Translations under genes and position numbers: made by a program
Source of the DNA: JBAXAM01 sp964213355
GTDB lineage: Bacteria > Pseudomonadota > Gammaproteobacteria > UBA9339
Direction of reading: 5' to 3'
Assembly (NCBI GenBank): GCA_964213355.1
Contig: CAXOVY010000030.1
Coordinates: 1-64,000 of the forward strand
DNA length: 64,000 nt
Part shown: positions 55,445-64,000 of the stretch, piece after piece
Position numbering within the stretch: position 1 is the first letter of the stretch
How the letters are laid out: every line of letters starts with the position of its first letter
The notes under the pieces: generated by a model
Database searches by the model: none
What the model saw: the letters and a program-made list of their open reading frames with translations, nothing else
Told to the model about the DNA's origin: nothing

Positions 55445-56314
55445 ATGCGCTCTGTCTTTAAAAGTGTTGCTATAATTGGTCGGCAGAATACTGTCGATAC
55501 CAGAAAAACCCTGTCGAATTTAATCAAGCATTTGCAAAGCAAAAAAATTAATATCGCATTAGAGCATGACACTGCCAAGATATTACCAAGCTATAAACTT
55601 CCCGTAATTCCACGGGAAGAGTTACATGATAATTGTGAGCTAATTATTGTCGTCGGTGGTGATGGCAGTCTACTCAGTGCAGCCCGCATTGCTGCTCGTC
55701 AAGATTTGCCCATAATTGGTATTAATCGTGGAAAATTGGGATTTTTGACTGATATCGCACCAGACAACATTACTAAAATTGATGCGATTTTGGCTGGTAA
55801 TTTTTACGAAGAACAGCGCTTCTTGTTAGCGACAGAAATGTGTGGCCATGATAAAGTTATTATAAGAAATATAGCGCTCAATGATATCGCGTTTCTTTCA
55901 TATATCGCCGGACATATGATCGATTTTTCCGTACATGTTGATCAACATTTTTTGTGCAACTACCATGCTGATGGCTTAATTATTGCGTCGCCAACTGGTT
56001 CAACCGCTCATGCCTTATCAGGTGGTGGGCCAATTTTACACCCTGCTCTTGAAGCCGTAGTTTTAGTTCCAATGCTATCACATAACTTAAATAGCCGGCC
56101 AATTGTAATTAAAAGCGATAGTACTATTAAAGTGGCTTTTAACAATGCTAATACTACTGATTTACTGGTACGCTGTGATGGCCAAGTTCAAACTATGCTC
56201 CATGGTAGCTCGATAAAAATAAAAAAAGCTAAAGAAAAACTACGTCTCTTACACCCAACTGATTATAGCTATTTTGAAACATTACGTACCAAATTACATT
56301 GGGAAACAAAGTAA
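55445..56314 (+). CDS. nadK: NAD kinase
   Basis: 289 residues. Phosphorylates NAD to NADP. The conserved GGDGSLLSAAR, GINRGKLGFLTD, NDIAF and the DGLIIASPTGSTAHALSGGGPILHP block are all present. The upstream region holds the divergent promoter of the broken peptide gene. Ends ten bases before recN, the usual gammaproteobacterial pair. Confidence 0.96.
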   Translation: MRSVFKSVAIIGRQNTVDTRKTLSNLIKHLQSKKINIALEHDTAKILPSYKLPVIPREELHDNCELIIVVGGDGSLLSAARIAARQDLPIIGINRGKLGFLTDIAPDNITKIDAILAGNFYEEQRFLLATEMCGHDKVIIRNIALNDIAFLSYIAGHMIDFSVHVDQHFLCNYHADGLIIASPTGSTAHALSGGGPILHPALEAVVLVPMLSHNLNSRPIVIKSDSTIKVAFNNANTTDLLVRCDGQVQTMLHGSSIKIKKAKEKLRLLHPTDYSYFETLRTKLHWETK

Positions 56315-56324
56315 TTCACGGATT

Positions 56325-57995
56325 ATGCTGACCTATATCAACATCAAAAATTTCGCCATCATCAAAGAACTCGAACTAGATTTACAACCAGAAATGACGG
56401 TTGTAACTGGTGAAACTGGCGCTGGCAAATCTATTATCATAGATACCCTAGAATTAGCACTAGGAGCACGCGCTGATGCTTCACTAATCCGCAATGGTAC
56501 CCAGCGCTGCGAAATCACATTAATGTTTGATCTCACCAATCTAAATCATATCCGTAACTTGCTGATAGAGCAAGAAATGGACAGCGAAAATGAATGCATC
56601 ATTCGCCGTATTATTTCCAGTGATGGCCGCTGTAAAAGCAGTATTAATGGCAATCCCTGCACTCAACAAGCATTACGCAATATCAGCACTTTGTTAATTG
56701 ATATTCATGGACAACACGAACATCAAGCACTATTAAATCCTGAACGCCAACGTGAATTACTTGACGCCTTCGCCGACAATAAATCTCTAGCGACTAAAGT
56801 AAAACTGCTTTATAACTCTTGGCTTAAAATCAAAAAAGAACTTATAGAACTTGAAAACAGCGCCGAAGATTACCCAACTAAAATTGATTTTCTAACTTAT
56901 CAGCTAAAGGAATTGGAAACTATTGATTTTAGCGCTCAGAATTTAGAAAGCCTGCGCGCTGAACAAAAACGTTTTAGTAGTACTGAGCAAATAGCAGTTA
57001 GCCTCAATACGGCTCTAGAGATTATAACTGAAGATGAACATAGCGCTGTAATTCGCGGTTTATATAGCGCCAAAAATAAATTAGAAAAATTTAAAGAGAT
57101 TGATCCCAATATCGCAAACACCATCGAATTATTACAAAACGCAATTATCCAAACTCAGGAAGCTTCTACTAACATACGACAAAACTTGCGCTCCATTGAA
57201 TTCAATGAAGATCGACAAAAACAAGTTGAGGAACAACTGACCCATATTTACGATCTGGCGCATAAACACCAAGTAGAACCGCAAGACTTACCACAAGTAC
57301 GCACTAGTCTTGAGCGGCAGCTAGAAAATCTACAAACTATAACCGTTCAATTAGAAAAAGCTCAAACCACCAAAAAAGAACTAGAAAAATCTTACTTCGA
57401 AACTGCAAGTGAATTAACCCGCGGGCGCAAGCTTGCTGCAACTAAACTCAACCAATTAGTAACAACGAAAATGCAAATTTTAGGCATGGCCGGTGGTAAA
57501 TTTTCAATAAACCTTCTACCCAACATTAATAAAAATTTTAGTGCTAATGGCTTAGAAAGAGTTGAGTTTTTGGTCAGCGCTAATCCAGGACAACCGCTGC
57601 AACCGCTAAGTAAAGTTGCATCTGGTGGTGAATTATCGCGCATCAGTCTTGCTATCCAAGTAATTACTGCAGAAAAAGAAGTTACCCCAACTTTAATTTT
57701 TGATGAAATCGATGCTGGTATTGGCGGCAGGACTGCAGATATTGTTGGACAACTGTTACGTAAACTTGCTGAAAGCACCCAAGTAATTTGCATCACACAT
57801 CTACCCCAAATAGCCGCTCAAGGCCACAATCATATTTCGGTCGAGAAAACTGCCAGTGCCCACGATACTGAAGTTATGCTCACCACTTTAAACCAAAACG
57901 AGCGTGTTAACGAAATCGCACGCATGCTAGGCGGTATCAAAATTACGCAGCAAACACTAGCGCATGCAAAAGAAATGCTAAATGCTGCGATTTAA
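56325..57995 (+). CDS. recN: DNA repair protein RecN
   Basis: 556 residues from the ATG of MLTYINIKNFAII; the frame upstream overlaps nadK. SMC-like ATPase for double-strand break repair: Walker A VTGETGAGKSIIIDTLELALG, a coiled coil at about 150-370, signature KVASGGELSRISLAIQV, Walker B TLIFDEIDAGIGG, and ICITHLPQIAAQGH. Full length, so recombinational repair appears retained despite loss of comEC. Confidence 0.96.
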   Translation: MLTYINIKNFAIIKELELDLQPEMTVVTGETGAGKSIIIDTLELALGARADASLIRNGTQRCEITLMFDLTNLNHIRNLLIEQEMDSENECIIRRIISSDGRCKSSINGNPCTQQALRNISTLLIDIHGQHEHQALLNPERQRELLDAFADNKSLATKVKLLYNSWLKIKKELIELENSAEDYPTKIDFLTYQLKELETIDFSAQNLESLRAEQKRFSSTEQIAVSLNTALEIITEDEHSAVIRGLYSAKNKLEKFKEIDPNIANTIELLQNAIIQTQEASTNIRQNLRSIEFNEDRQKQVEEQLTHIYDLAHKHQVEPQDLPQVRTSLERQLENLQTITVQLEKAQTTKKELEKSYFETASELTRGRKLAATKLNQLVTTKMQILGMAGGKFSINLLPNINKNFSANGLERVEFLVSANPGQPLQPLSKVASGGELSRISLAIQVITAEKEVTPTLIFDEIDAGIGGRTADIVGQLLRKLAESTQVICITHLPQIAAQGHNHISVEKTASAHDTEVMLTTLNQNERVNEIARMLGGIKITQQTLAHAKEMLNAAI

Positions 57996-58313
57996 TTGTT
58001 TGACTTCGCCAAAGAATAAATCTCTTGACACTAAACAGTATTTATTATACAAACGTCTCATGTCACATAATCTTCTACAAAATGCGGGTTTAATCCAATC
58101 AGTGCATTACATGCGTCTTCGTATTTTATTGCTTCAGCTAGTCGGTTGACGCCGACATATATCTTTTCCACATAAATTTTTCAGCATCAAAAAATCTTAA
58201 AAAAAGCTCACTTTGCTTAAGGTTACCTTAAGGATCGCTTAATAAATCCTTAATAATTTTAAGTTACCCTTCATATGAAGTGAATCCATTCAATCAATTT
58301 GGGGAGGATGCAA
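57996..58313. other. Region between recN and the 780-residue protein gene
   Basis: A minus-strand frame at 58058-58180 reads like a TPR fragment (NRLAEAIKYEDACNALIGLNPHF) but lacks a clear start and is probably a remnant. TTAAGG-TTA-CCTTAA near 58220 and further CTTAA words form a palindromic cluster ahead of the next gene. TTAATTGTTTGACTTCGCC at 57992-58010 recurs with one change at 62704-62722. Confidence 0.45.
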
Positions 58314-59836
58314 ATGAACACGAACAAAAAAATCTATCGACGGCTAACGCAAAACTTCAGCTTAACCACAAAAACTGTTCCTCATCGATCTTGGCATTGG
58401 TATCGAATTGTTCTTCTAGTTATACTAGTAACTTTTTTCAGTTCTTTGGTAACACCAACAATTGCTTCAGCTCAAGCAACAAACAACACAGACACAAATC
58501 AAGACAACATAGCAATTGATAAATCTGACGAAACCGAAGCCGGAACCAAAACAAACGAAACAAATACTAATTCTTCAAAACAAATTGACAAAAATAGCTA
58601 TAAATCTATTGACTGGAACAGTTTCTCTAAAATTATTTATGGCTTACTTGTAGGTAATAAAATAGGAGACATCGCAGATAGACTTATTGAAGCGACTAAT
58701 AACACCACAAATACTCAGGAGAAAATAGATAGCTCAATAGCAGACATAAAAAAAATTATAGATCCTTTAACTGCCGATCTCCAAAAAAAAACGTTTAATT
58801 CGCCACAAGAACGTACTGATTTTATCGCCAGTACCTTTAATAGCACCGAATTAAATGCATTAAGTCAGGATGTGAAAAATAACATTAACCATATTGCCCA
58901 AGACCTCTATCGGCAAGACAAAAATGATTTAATAAAAGACCTAGAAGTCATCGCTTCTGATATTCGCCATTTCTTGGAAGAGAATTCTCATTTCATATCA
59001 GCTAGTATAAAAAATGCTACTACCACCATTAAAACAGACCCAAAAAATGATGGTACCGATTCATATATACAATACTTAAGGGAGCAAAACTCCCTTTATG
59101 AATTCGCACATGCTTTGTCGTTAAAAACTCTTGAAATTGCAGTTAAAGCAACAAGCAGCAGAAATCCCTATACTAGAATTGCTGGTTATTCGGCTTTTGG
59201 ACCACTAGCAACAATACCAAAAATTGAGCATACGAATACCATGGCAGCTTGGGCTGGAAAAGCTATGGCACTATCGATGGTCTATGACGAGCATATATTC
59301 TATACTTATATTAAGGCAAAAATTATTGGTGAAATTGCTAGATGCTATTTGAATAATCATATGCCGTTATATATGGGTTATGTGCCAAGACTTGGCATTG
59401 ATGTGAGAACTCTTATTATAGAGATTATTGTTGCTCAAATTGAACTGCGAATTCTTGATGCAACTGATATTTGTACGGTTAGTGGAGCGATTCTTGAAGT
59501 ACTTTTGTCAGTAAGCGAACACAAATGGCTTTCTTCAAGTGCAACAGCTATTGGCGCACTACTTACTGCAAGGTGTAAATTAACCATATACAATATCGGG
59601 ATGGCAGCACAAAGAAGTGGTTTTACTAATCCTGGAACACTTTATTATTTGTGTGCATCCCAACTAAATAATGATGGCTCTTCATTAGAAACTTGTGATA
59701 ATCAACATTGGCATGTAACTGCTGTACAAGAAAGACTTCATTCTACGGAGCAAGTCGTTGCAGATTTCCCAGCAAACCCTGAGGATACCAGTTCTAATAG
59801 GCTCAGAAATGCCTATAGACAAGGCATTACTTCTTT
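58314..59836 (+). pseudogene. Large envelope/secreted protein of unknown function, N-terminal part
   Basis: About 507 codons from the ATG of MNTNKKIYRRL, with GGGGAGG seven bases upstream. A basic N-terminus and one hydrophobic segment (IVLLVILVTFFSSLVTPTIASAQA) indicate export or anchoring. A Thr/Asn-rich linker follows, then a helical region. Residues about 330-440 contain hydrophobic helices (TLIIEIIVAQIELRILDA, SGAILEVLLSV). No family recognised. An ISL3 element interrupts it; removing the IS and one ACTTCTTT joins it in frame to 61149-61968, giving 780 residues. Confidence 0.75.
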
Positions 59837-61140
59837 GGTTCTATGAAGAAACGAGTGGGTAATCGAACCTAAGCTTTCCGCACAAGAAGTAGATCATGTT
59901 AATAAAATTCTTTGTACAACGATATCCTCTTGCTCTTCTTTTAGCTAGTTGAACTTTATTATTTATACCCTCTAAAATTCCATTATTAATTTCTGTCTCA
60001 CAAAAATTCACTATACCACTCCAGTGAGCTTTTACGGTTTTTATAAATTGATTGAATGGAGCAGTATTCAACTTTCCAGCTTCATCGCACCATTCTTTAA
60101 TAAAACATATTGCCTCTTCCTCTGTTTCCATTTCCCACAAATCGTTAAATAACTCTTTTAATCTATATGCTTCACCAAGAGTTGGAAATAATTTTATAAG
60201 CTCTTTTAGCTTTTCTTTTTTATGCTCAGACAAGTTGCTGTTCTTTTTTAAAAAAGTATATTTATGACCTTTTAGCTCATCATGCTCTTCTCTTTCAATT
60301 TGCCTCACCTTATCCATGGCTTCATTTAATAGCTTTACAACATGAAATCTGTCAAAGTGTATTTCAGCTTTTGGAAAGTTTTCATGTACACCAGAAATAA
60401 AACTTGGCGACATATCCATGCTTGCATGAAGCACTTTTTTAGCGTCAATATCCTTGGATTCAAGATATTTCCTTACTTGCTTAACTGTATTCTTATCTTT
60501 TCCTTCAACAATATGGATAACTCTTTTTTCATCAAGATTTACAGCCAAAGTTATATAATCATGTCCCTTTCGTTTTGATGTTTCATCTAAACCTAATTTC
60601 TCAGGAACTGCTGGTTCGTCAGCAGCATACGATTTTTCTAACCAATAATTAAAAATTGTCCATATGCGGTGCGAGTCTTCACCAAGCAATTGACCTACTT
60701 TATTAACTGGCATTTCTTTTTCAATTAGTGCCATAGCAAATGCCTCAAATAATAACGTAAAACCACTTCCTGCTCTTGCCCATGGCACATCTACAAGAGC
60801 TACTTTACCATCTTTTATTTTTATTCTTGGCACACGACAGTGAAGATAACACTCATGCTGGAAAAAATTCAAATGCCTCCATGTTTTTTCTTTTGTGTCA
60901 TGAACACTACACAGCTCTTCGTTTTCACCTGAAAACTTTGCGCCTTTTTTAAAATCAATTTTGACATGTAACTCTTTACCAGATAAACCATCTGAAAACT
61001 CAACACCTGTAATTTCCCACGGAGACTTTACACCCAGTGCCATTTCAAATAATTGGACGCTATTTAACATTTTCTGATCCCCATTGTTTGGAACAATAGT
61101 ATACAGAATCACCATTACCCACTCAAATCTTCATAGAGCC
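59837..61140 (-). mobile_element. ISL3-family insertion sequence
   Basis: Imperfect inverted ends GGTTCTATGAAGA and GGCTCTATGAAGA, with GAGTGGGTAAT matching a little further in, and a perfect 8-bp target duplication ACTTCTTT (59829-59836, 61141-61148), as expected for ISL3. One intact transposase. Length 1304 bases. Confidence 0.95.
59841..61070 (-). CDS. ISL3-family transposase
   Basis: 409 residues from the ATG of MLNSVQLFEMALG, with GGGGAT upstream. DDE core: GLDETSKRKGHDYITLAVNLDE, SMDMSPSFISGV and FDRFHVVKLLNEA, and the Glu region NNGILEGINNKVQLAKRRARGYR. The family's N-terminal zinc-binding cysteines are replaced by a short ...HLNFFQHECYLHCRVPRI segment. The stop lies within the terminal repeat. 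Confidence 0.95.
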   Translation of the reverse strand: MLNSVQLFEMALGVKSPWEITGVEFSDGLSGKELHVKIDFKKGAKFSGENEELCSVHDTKEKTWRHLNFFQHECYLHCRVPRIKIKDGKVALVDVPWARAGSGFTLLFEAFAMALIEKEMPVNKVGQLLGEDSHRIWTIFNYWLEKSYAADEPAVPEKLGLDETSKRKGHDYITLAVNLDEKRVIHIVEGKDKNTVKQVRKYLESKDIDAKKVLHASMDMSPSFISGVHENFPKAEIHFDRFHVVKLLNEAMDKVRQIEREEHDELKGHKYTFLKKNSNLSEHKKEKLKELIKLFPTLGEAYRLKELFNDLWEMETEEEAICFIKEWCDEAGKLNTAPFNQFIKTVKAHWSGIVNFCETEINNGILEGINNKVQLAKRRARGYRCTKNFINMIYFLCGKLRFDYPLVSS

Positions 61141-61148
61141 ACTTCTTT

Positions 61149-61968
61149 GCTTAACCCCTTTTTGTTTTTAAGAAGAGCTACGCTAGCGCTATGCGGTATT
61201 CGTTTTGCAGTGATAGAAGATATACCTACTTTGTATTCTTGGTTTTTCAGAAGACTACCAGCCTTTCATTGGGTTCCTATTAATATGGAGATAGTCCTTG
61301 TCCCAAACCATTTCAATTTTTTTCTTGTGCCAACAAAAACAACAGATGCCATACTTCACAATTACCCTGCTGATAGCTCTGATCTACAACATTCATATGC
61401 GGTAAAATATGGCATACAAAGCAGCCGGTTGGAACAACTACTATGGTCCAAGGATATAAGTGAAGGCAACTTAAACGCACTTACTCTGAAGTCTGTTACC
61501 ATAAACGACGATAATATTGCTTCATTGGAGCTCCACAGTCATGTTACAGCAGGAGCAATTAAAATCACAAGAGTTTGGTCTCAACAAGGATTACAGGCAG
61601 GACTACCTGTAATTATCCCACCAATGGGAGACGCTATACTTTTATTATCCAACTGTCATAAGGACACTGATTACGCTTTAGAAACCGATTATACAATCGG
61701 CGATGATAAAACAGGCGAATATTTGCATGGCATGATTTGGTTTAGGGTTCCCTCTGACAATGAACCTGACACGTCGCTTTCTATTCCCAAAAATGTCCAA
61801 CTATGCATAAAGCAACCCAAATCAGTACCTTTTTTCAATTCACTTCTAAAAACCCTGGGTTTATGGGTCTTCGGACCTACTACAGTGAAACCAATGCAAA
61901 AAGCTTTAGAAAAAAACTGGTCTCTGGATGCACGTATGCCCTCGTTCATAGACATTGGGAGATCCTGA
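61149..61968 (+). pseudogene. Large envelope/secreted protein of unknown function, C-terminal part
   Basis: About 273 codons that continue the frame of 58314-59836 after the ISL3 element: ...GITSL-LNPFLFLRRATLALC. It encodes a likely beta-rich soluble domain (SVTINDDNIASLELHSHVTAGAIKITRVW...) and ends at SFIDIGRS. An internal ATG exists, but with no ribosome site, so a separate product is unlikely. Function unknown. Confidence 0.75.
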
Positions 61969-62058
61969 AACTTTAGTTAGAAAATAGCAAGATTAATGGA
62001 CTTTTATGAAAATCGAGAGGGTAATTTAGCACATAATTATTGTATACATAAGTATTGG

Positions 62059-62086
62059 TAGCTGCAGGCTTCATAGCCTGCAGCTA
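62059..62086. terminator. Strong hairpin at the end of aroK
   Basis: TAGCTGCAGGC, six-base loop, GCCTGCAGCTA: an 11-bp perfect stem whose right arm includes the aroK stop codon. No T run follows on either strand, so it may protect or pause the RNA rather than terminate as a standard intrinsic terminator. Confidence 0.45.
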
Positions 62087-62653
62087 TCTGGCATTGACTT
62101 TAAAATCAGAGACCATCATATACGAAAGATTTTCTTGCTTCTGCATTAATTTAATTAAGTCCGCTACAACTATACGTGCTGGTTTATTATCAGTATCGTA
62201 AATGATAGCTGCTAATTCTTCATAAAGCGGTTCATATTCCTGCCGGAGTTGCTTTAAAATACCACGCCTTGCTTCAAGTTCGGTAGATAGCGGACGCTTT
62301 TTGCTATAACCGGTACGAACTAATTGATCGTCTAAAGAAGTGCGTAAATAAATTACAAAACTATTTTGTGCAATTACTGCGCGATTTTCCGCAGCTGCTA
62401 CGGTACTACCACCGGTTGCCAGCACAATATTACGCTCCTGTACTAACTCAGCAATTATTTTTTTCTCACGCCTACGAAAACCTTCTTCGCCCTCCAAATC
62501 ATAAATCCATAAAAGATCAGCCCCAGCACGTTCTTCGATAGTCTGATCGGAATCATAAAAACTCCAACTAATAGTTCTAGCGAAAGCTTTACCTATACTG
62601 GTTTTTCCAGCACCCATGGGACCAACAAGAACTATATTGATTGGGTTTTTCAT
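62084..62653 (-). CDS. aroK: Shikimate kinase
   Basis: 189 residues from the ATG of MKNPINIVLVGPMGAGKTS, with TGAGG upstream. Phosphorylates shikimate in aromatic amino-acid synthesis. P-loop GPMGAGKTS, the Asp pair FYDSDQTIEERAG, the substrate Arg in EGFRRREKKII, ATGGSTV and the lid YSKKRPLS. Its C-terminus is slightly long. It is followed by a hairpin. No aroB lies downstream in this window, unlike the common aroKB pair. Confidence 0.93.
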   Translation of the reverse strand: MKNPINIVLVGPMGAGKTSIGKAFARTISWSFYDSDQTIEERAGADLLWIYDLEGEEGFRRREKKIIAELVQERNIVLATGGSTVAAAENRAVIAQNSFVIYLRTSLDDQLVRTGYSKKRPLSTELEARRGILKQLRQEYEPLYEELAAIIYDTDNKPARIVVADLIKLMQKQENLSYMMVSDFKVNAR

Positions 62654-62734
62654 TGCTTGCCTCAAAAAATTGTGCAGACTCATCAGCTTGCAATTACCAA
62701 AATTTAACTGTTTGACTTCGCCCGGGGGATATAT

Positions 62735-63901
62735 TTAATAAAATTTTATGATGTCGTCCCTCAGGGCTTCAGCCTTATCGGTACGCTCCCACGTAAAATT
62801 ATTAACATCACCTCGACCAAAATGGCCAAAAGCAGCCGTTTTATAATAAATTGGCCTAAGTAAATCTAAGGTTGCGATAATCCCGGCTGGAGTAAGATCA
62901 AAATGTTTATTAACTAATTTAACCAAGTGTTCATTGTCAATTTTACCGCTGCCAAAAGTATCAATACTAATAGAAACAGGTTTGGCTACGCCAATTGCAT
63001 AGGCAACTTGAATTTCACACTTATCTGCCAGATCTGCCGCTACAATATTCTTAGCAATATAGCGCCCCATGTAACTGGCGGATCGATCAACTTTCGATGG
63101 GTCTTTACCGGAGAAGCAACCACCACCATGGTGTGCTGCTCCACCATAGGTATCAACAATAATTTTACGACCAGTTAAACCAGTATCACCTTTGGGACCG
63201 CCAATCACAAACCTCCCCGTCGGATTAATTAAATATTTAGTCTTGTTAATTAATTTTGCTGGTAATACAGGCTTAATAATTTCTTCAATAACTGCTTCAC
63301 TTAATTCATGATGAGAAATATCAGCTGTATGCTGCGTCGATAATACAACAGTATCTATAGCAATTAGTTTACCATCTTCATAACGCGCAGTAACTTGGCT
63401 TTTACCATCCGGTCTAATCCACGGCAAACTATTGCTGTGCAAAACTTTGGCGTGACGTTCCATTAACTGATGCGCGTAAATTAAAGGAGCCGGCATTAAT
63501 TCTTCAGTTTCATTAGTAGCAAAACCAAACATCAATCCTTGATCACCAGCACCTTGTTTTTTATTTTTACTAGAGTTAACACCTCGGGCAATATCAGGTG
63601 ATTGTTTACCAATGGCACTTAAAACTGCACACGAATCCGCATCAAAACCAAGAGCAGGATCTGTATAACCAATGTGCCGAATAACTCTACGCACTAGCTC
63701 TTCTATATCAACCCACGCCGTCGTAGTAATTTCACCTGCAATTAAAACCATACCGGTTTTAACTAAAGCATTACAAGCAACACGGCAGTGGGAATCTTGC
63801 TCTATAATTGCATCTAATACGGCATCAGAAAGCTGATCAGCAATCTTATCGGGATGACCAGCTGCTACTGATTCTGAAGTAAATAAATATTGACTCATCA
63901 T
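62735..63901 (-). CDS. metK: S-adenosylmethionine synthetase
   Basis: 388 residues, full length. Makes S-adenosylmethionine from methionine and ATP. Motifs: FTSESVAAGHPDKIADQ, GAGDQGLMFGFATNET, the P-loop-like GGAAHHGGGCFSGKD (relatives mostly have GGGAFSGKD) and KVDRSASYMGRYIAKN. AGGAG lies before two adjacent ATG codons; either could start. No SAM riboswitch is visible upstream. Confidence 0.96.
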   Translation of the reverse strand: MMSQYLFTSESVAAGHPDKIADQLSDAVLDAIIEQDSHCRVACNALVKTGMVLIAGEITTTAWVDIEELVRRVIRHIGYTDPALGFDADSCAVLSAIGKQSPDIARGVNSSKNKKQGAGDQGLMFGFATNETEELMPAPLIYAHQLMERHAKVLHSNSLPWIRPDGKSQVTARYEDGKLIAIDTVVLSTQHTADISHHELSEAVIEEIIKPVLPAKLINKTKYLINPTGRFVIGGPKGDTGLTGRKIIVDTYGGAAHHGGGCFSGKDPSKVDRSASYMGRYIAKNIVAADLADKCEIQVAYAIGVAKPVSISIDTFGSGKIDNEHLVKLVNKHFDLTPAGIIATLDLLRPIYYKTAAFGHFGRGDVNNFTWERTDKAEALRDDIIKFY

Positions 63902-63909
63902 GTATCTCC

Positions 63910-63999
63910 TTAATTAACAATTTTTTTTAGATCAGAACTAGAAACCATCACAGAATTTATGCAAGGATTCTTAGATAAAACTGCATTTAAAGCCCTAAC
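63910..63999 (-). CDS. Possible end of an upstream gene
   Basis: A minus-strand frame open to the window edge ends with TAA at 63910-63912, nine bases before the metK start, overlapping its ribosome site region. 29 codons (ending SSSDLKKIVN) are too few to identify. Confidence 0.3.
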   Translation of the reverse strand, partial: VRALNAVLSKNPCINSVMVSSSDLKKIVN

Positions 64000-64000
64000 C

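Noticed and set aside
58058..58180. TPR-like minus-strand fragment
   Set aside because: Only about 40 codons, no start signal and stop codons just upstream; kept only as a possible remnant.
63902..64000. Possible SAM riboswitch ahead of metK
   Set aside because: No recognisable paired elements or terminator; the space is partly an open frame of an upstream gene.

Overview
The window is AT-rich DNA from a gammaproteobacterium. The housekeeping genes and their groupings (comEC-msbA-lpxK near kdsB, ftsK-lolA, trxB, serS-rarA, lptF-lptG, nadK-recN, aroK, metK) are typical of that class. The heavy load of insertion sequences with intact transposases, a broken comEC and an ankyrin-type secreted protein suggest a host-associated lineage, perhaps Legionellales-like. 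That placement is inference; no rRNA is present to test it.

Layout. 1-2600: a soluble PAS histidine kinase with two receiver-like domains, and a small unknown gene. 2640-6884: a group II intron whose body is interrupted by a second complete group II intron at the domain V/VI border, a twintron-like arrangement. 7075-23461: a 16 kb integrative element in tRNA-Asn(GTT), with 67-bp direct repeats at both ends, a tyrosine integrase next to the intact tRNA, an AlpA/HTH/primase-helicase operon, and cargo that includes a 673-residue protein of unknown function. Three ISs sit inside it (IS66, IS21, IS1634-like); the IS21 cuts the primase-helicase gene.

23490-41900: core genes for lipid A export (msbA, lpxK), Kdo activation (kdsB), lipoprotein transport (lolA), division (ftsK), redox (trxB), glycolysis (pfk), an ArnT-like glycosyltransferase, an amino-acid permease, and a glutamine synthetase that reads as the Bacillus-like GSI-alpha type. 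comEC is destroyed: a second, different IS21 element replaces its middle. 41950-52840: an intact double-glycine-leader peptide gene, a DUF3857/transglutaminase protein, the serS-lptF-lptG operon ending in an unusual cyclic-nucleotide-binding/alpha-amylase fusion, rarA, and an AbiE toxin-antitoxin pair whose toxin stop codon overlaps the rarA start.

53000-64000: a secreted ankyrin protein split at an eight-A slippery run; a second double-glycine-leader peptide gene (cysteine-rich, 83 codons) cut by an IS50-like IS4 element; nadK, recN; a 780-residue envelope protein cut by an ISL3 element; aroK and metK.

Five of the six ISs have target duplications that I could read; the exception is the comEC IS21. 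Removing the IS and one repeat restores an uninterrupted frame in three host genes (primase-helicase, cysteine-rich peptide, 780-residue protein). The two peptide genes share an 18-residue leader (M....EL..KEI..V.GG), which points to a peptide family matured and exported by a C39-type transporter outside this window. This is the least expected system here.
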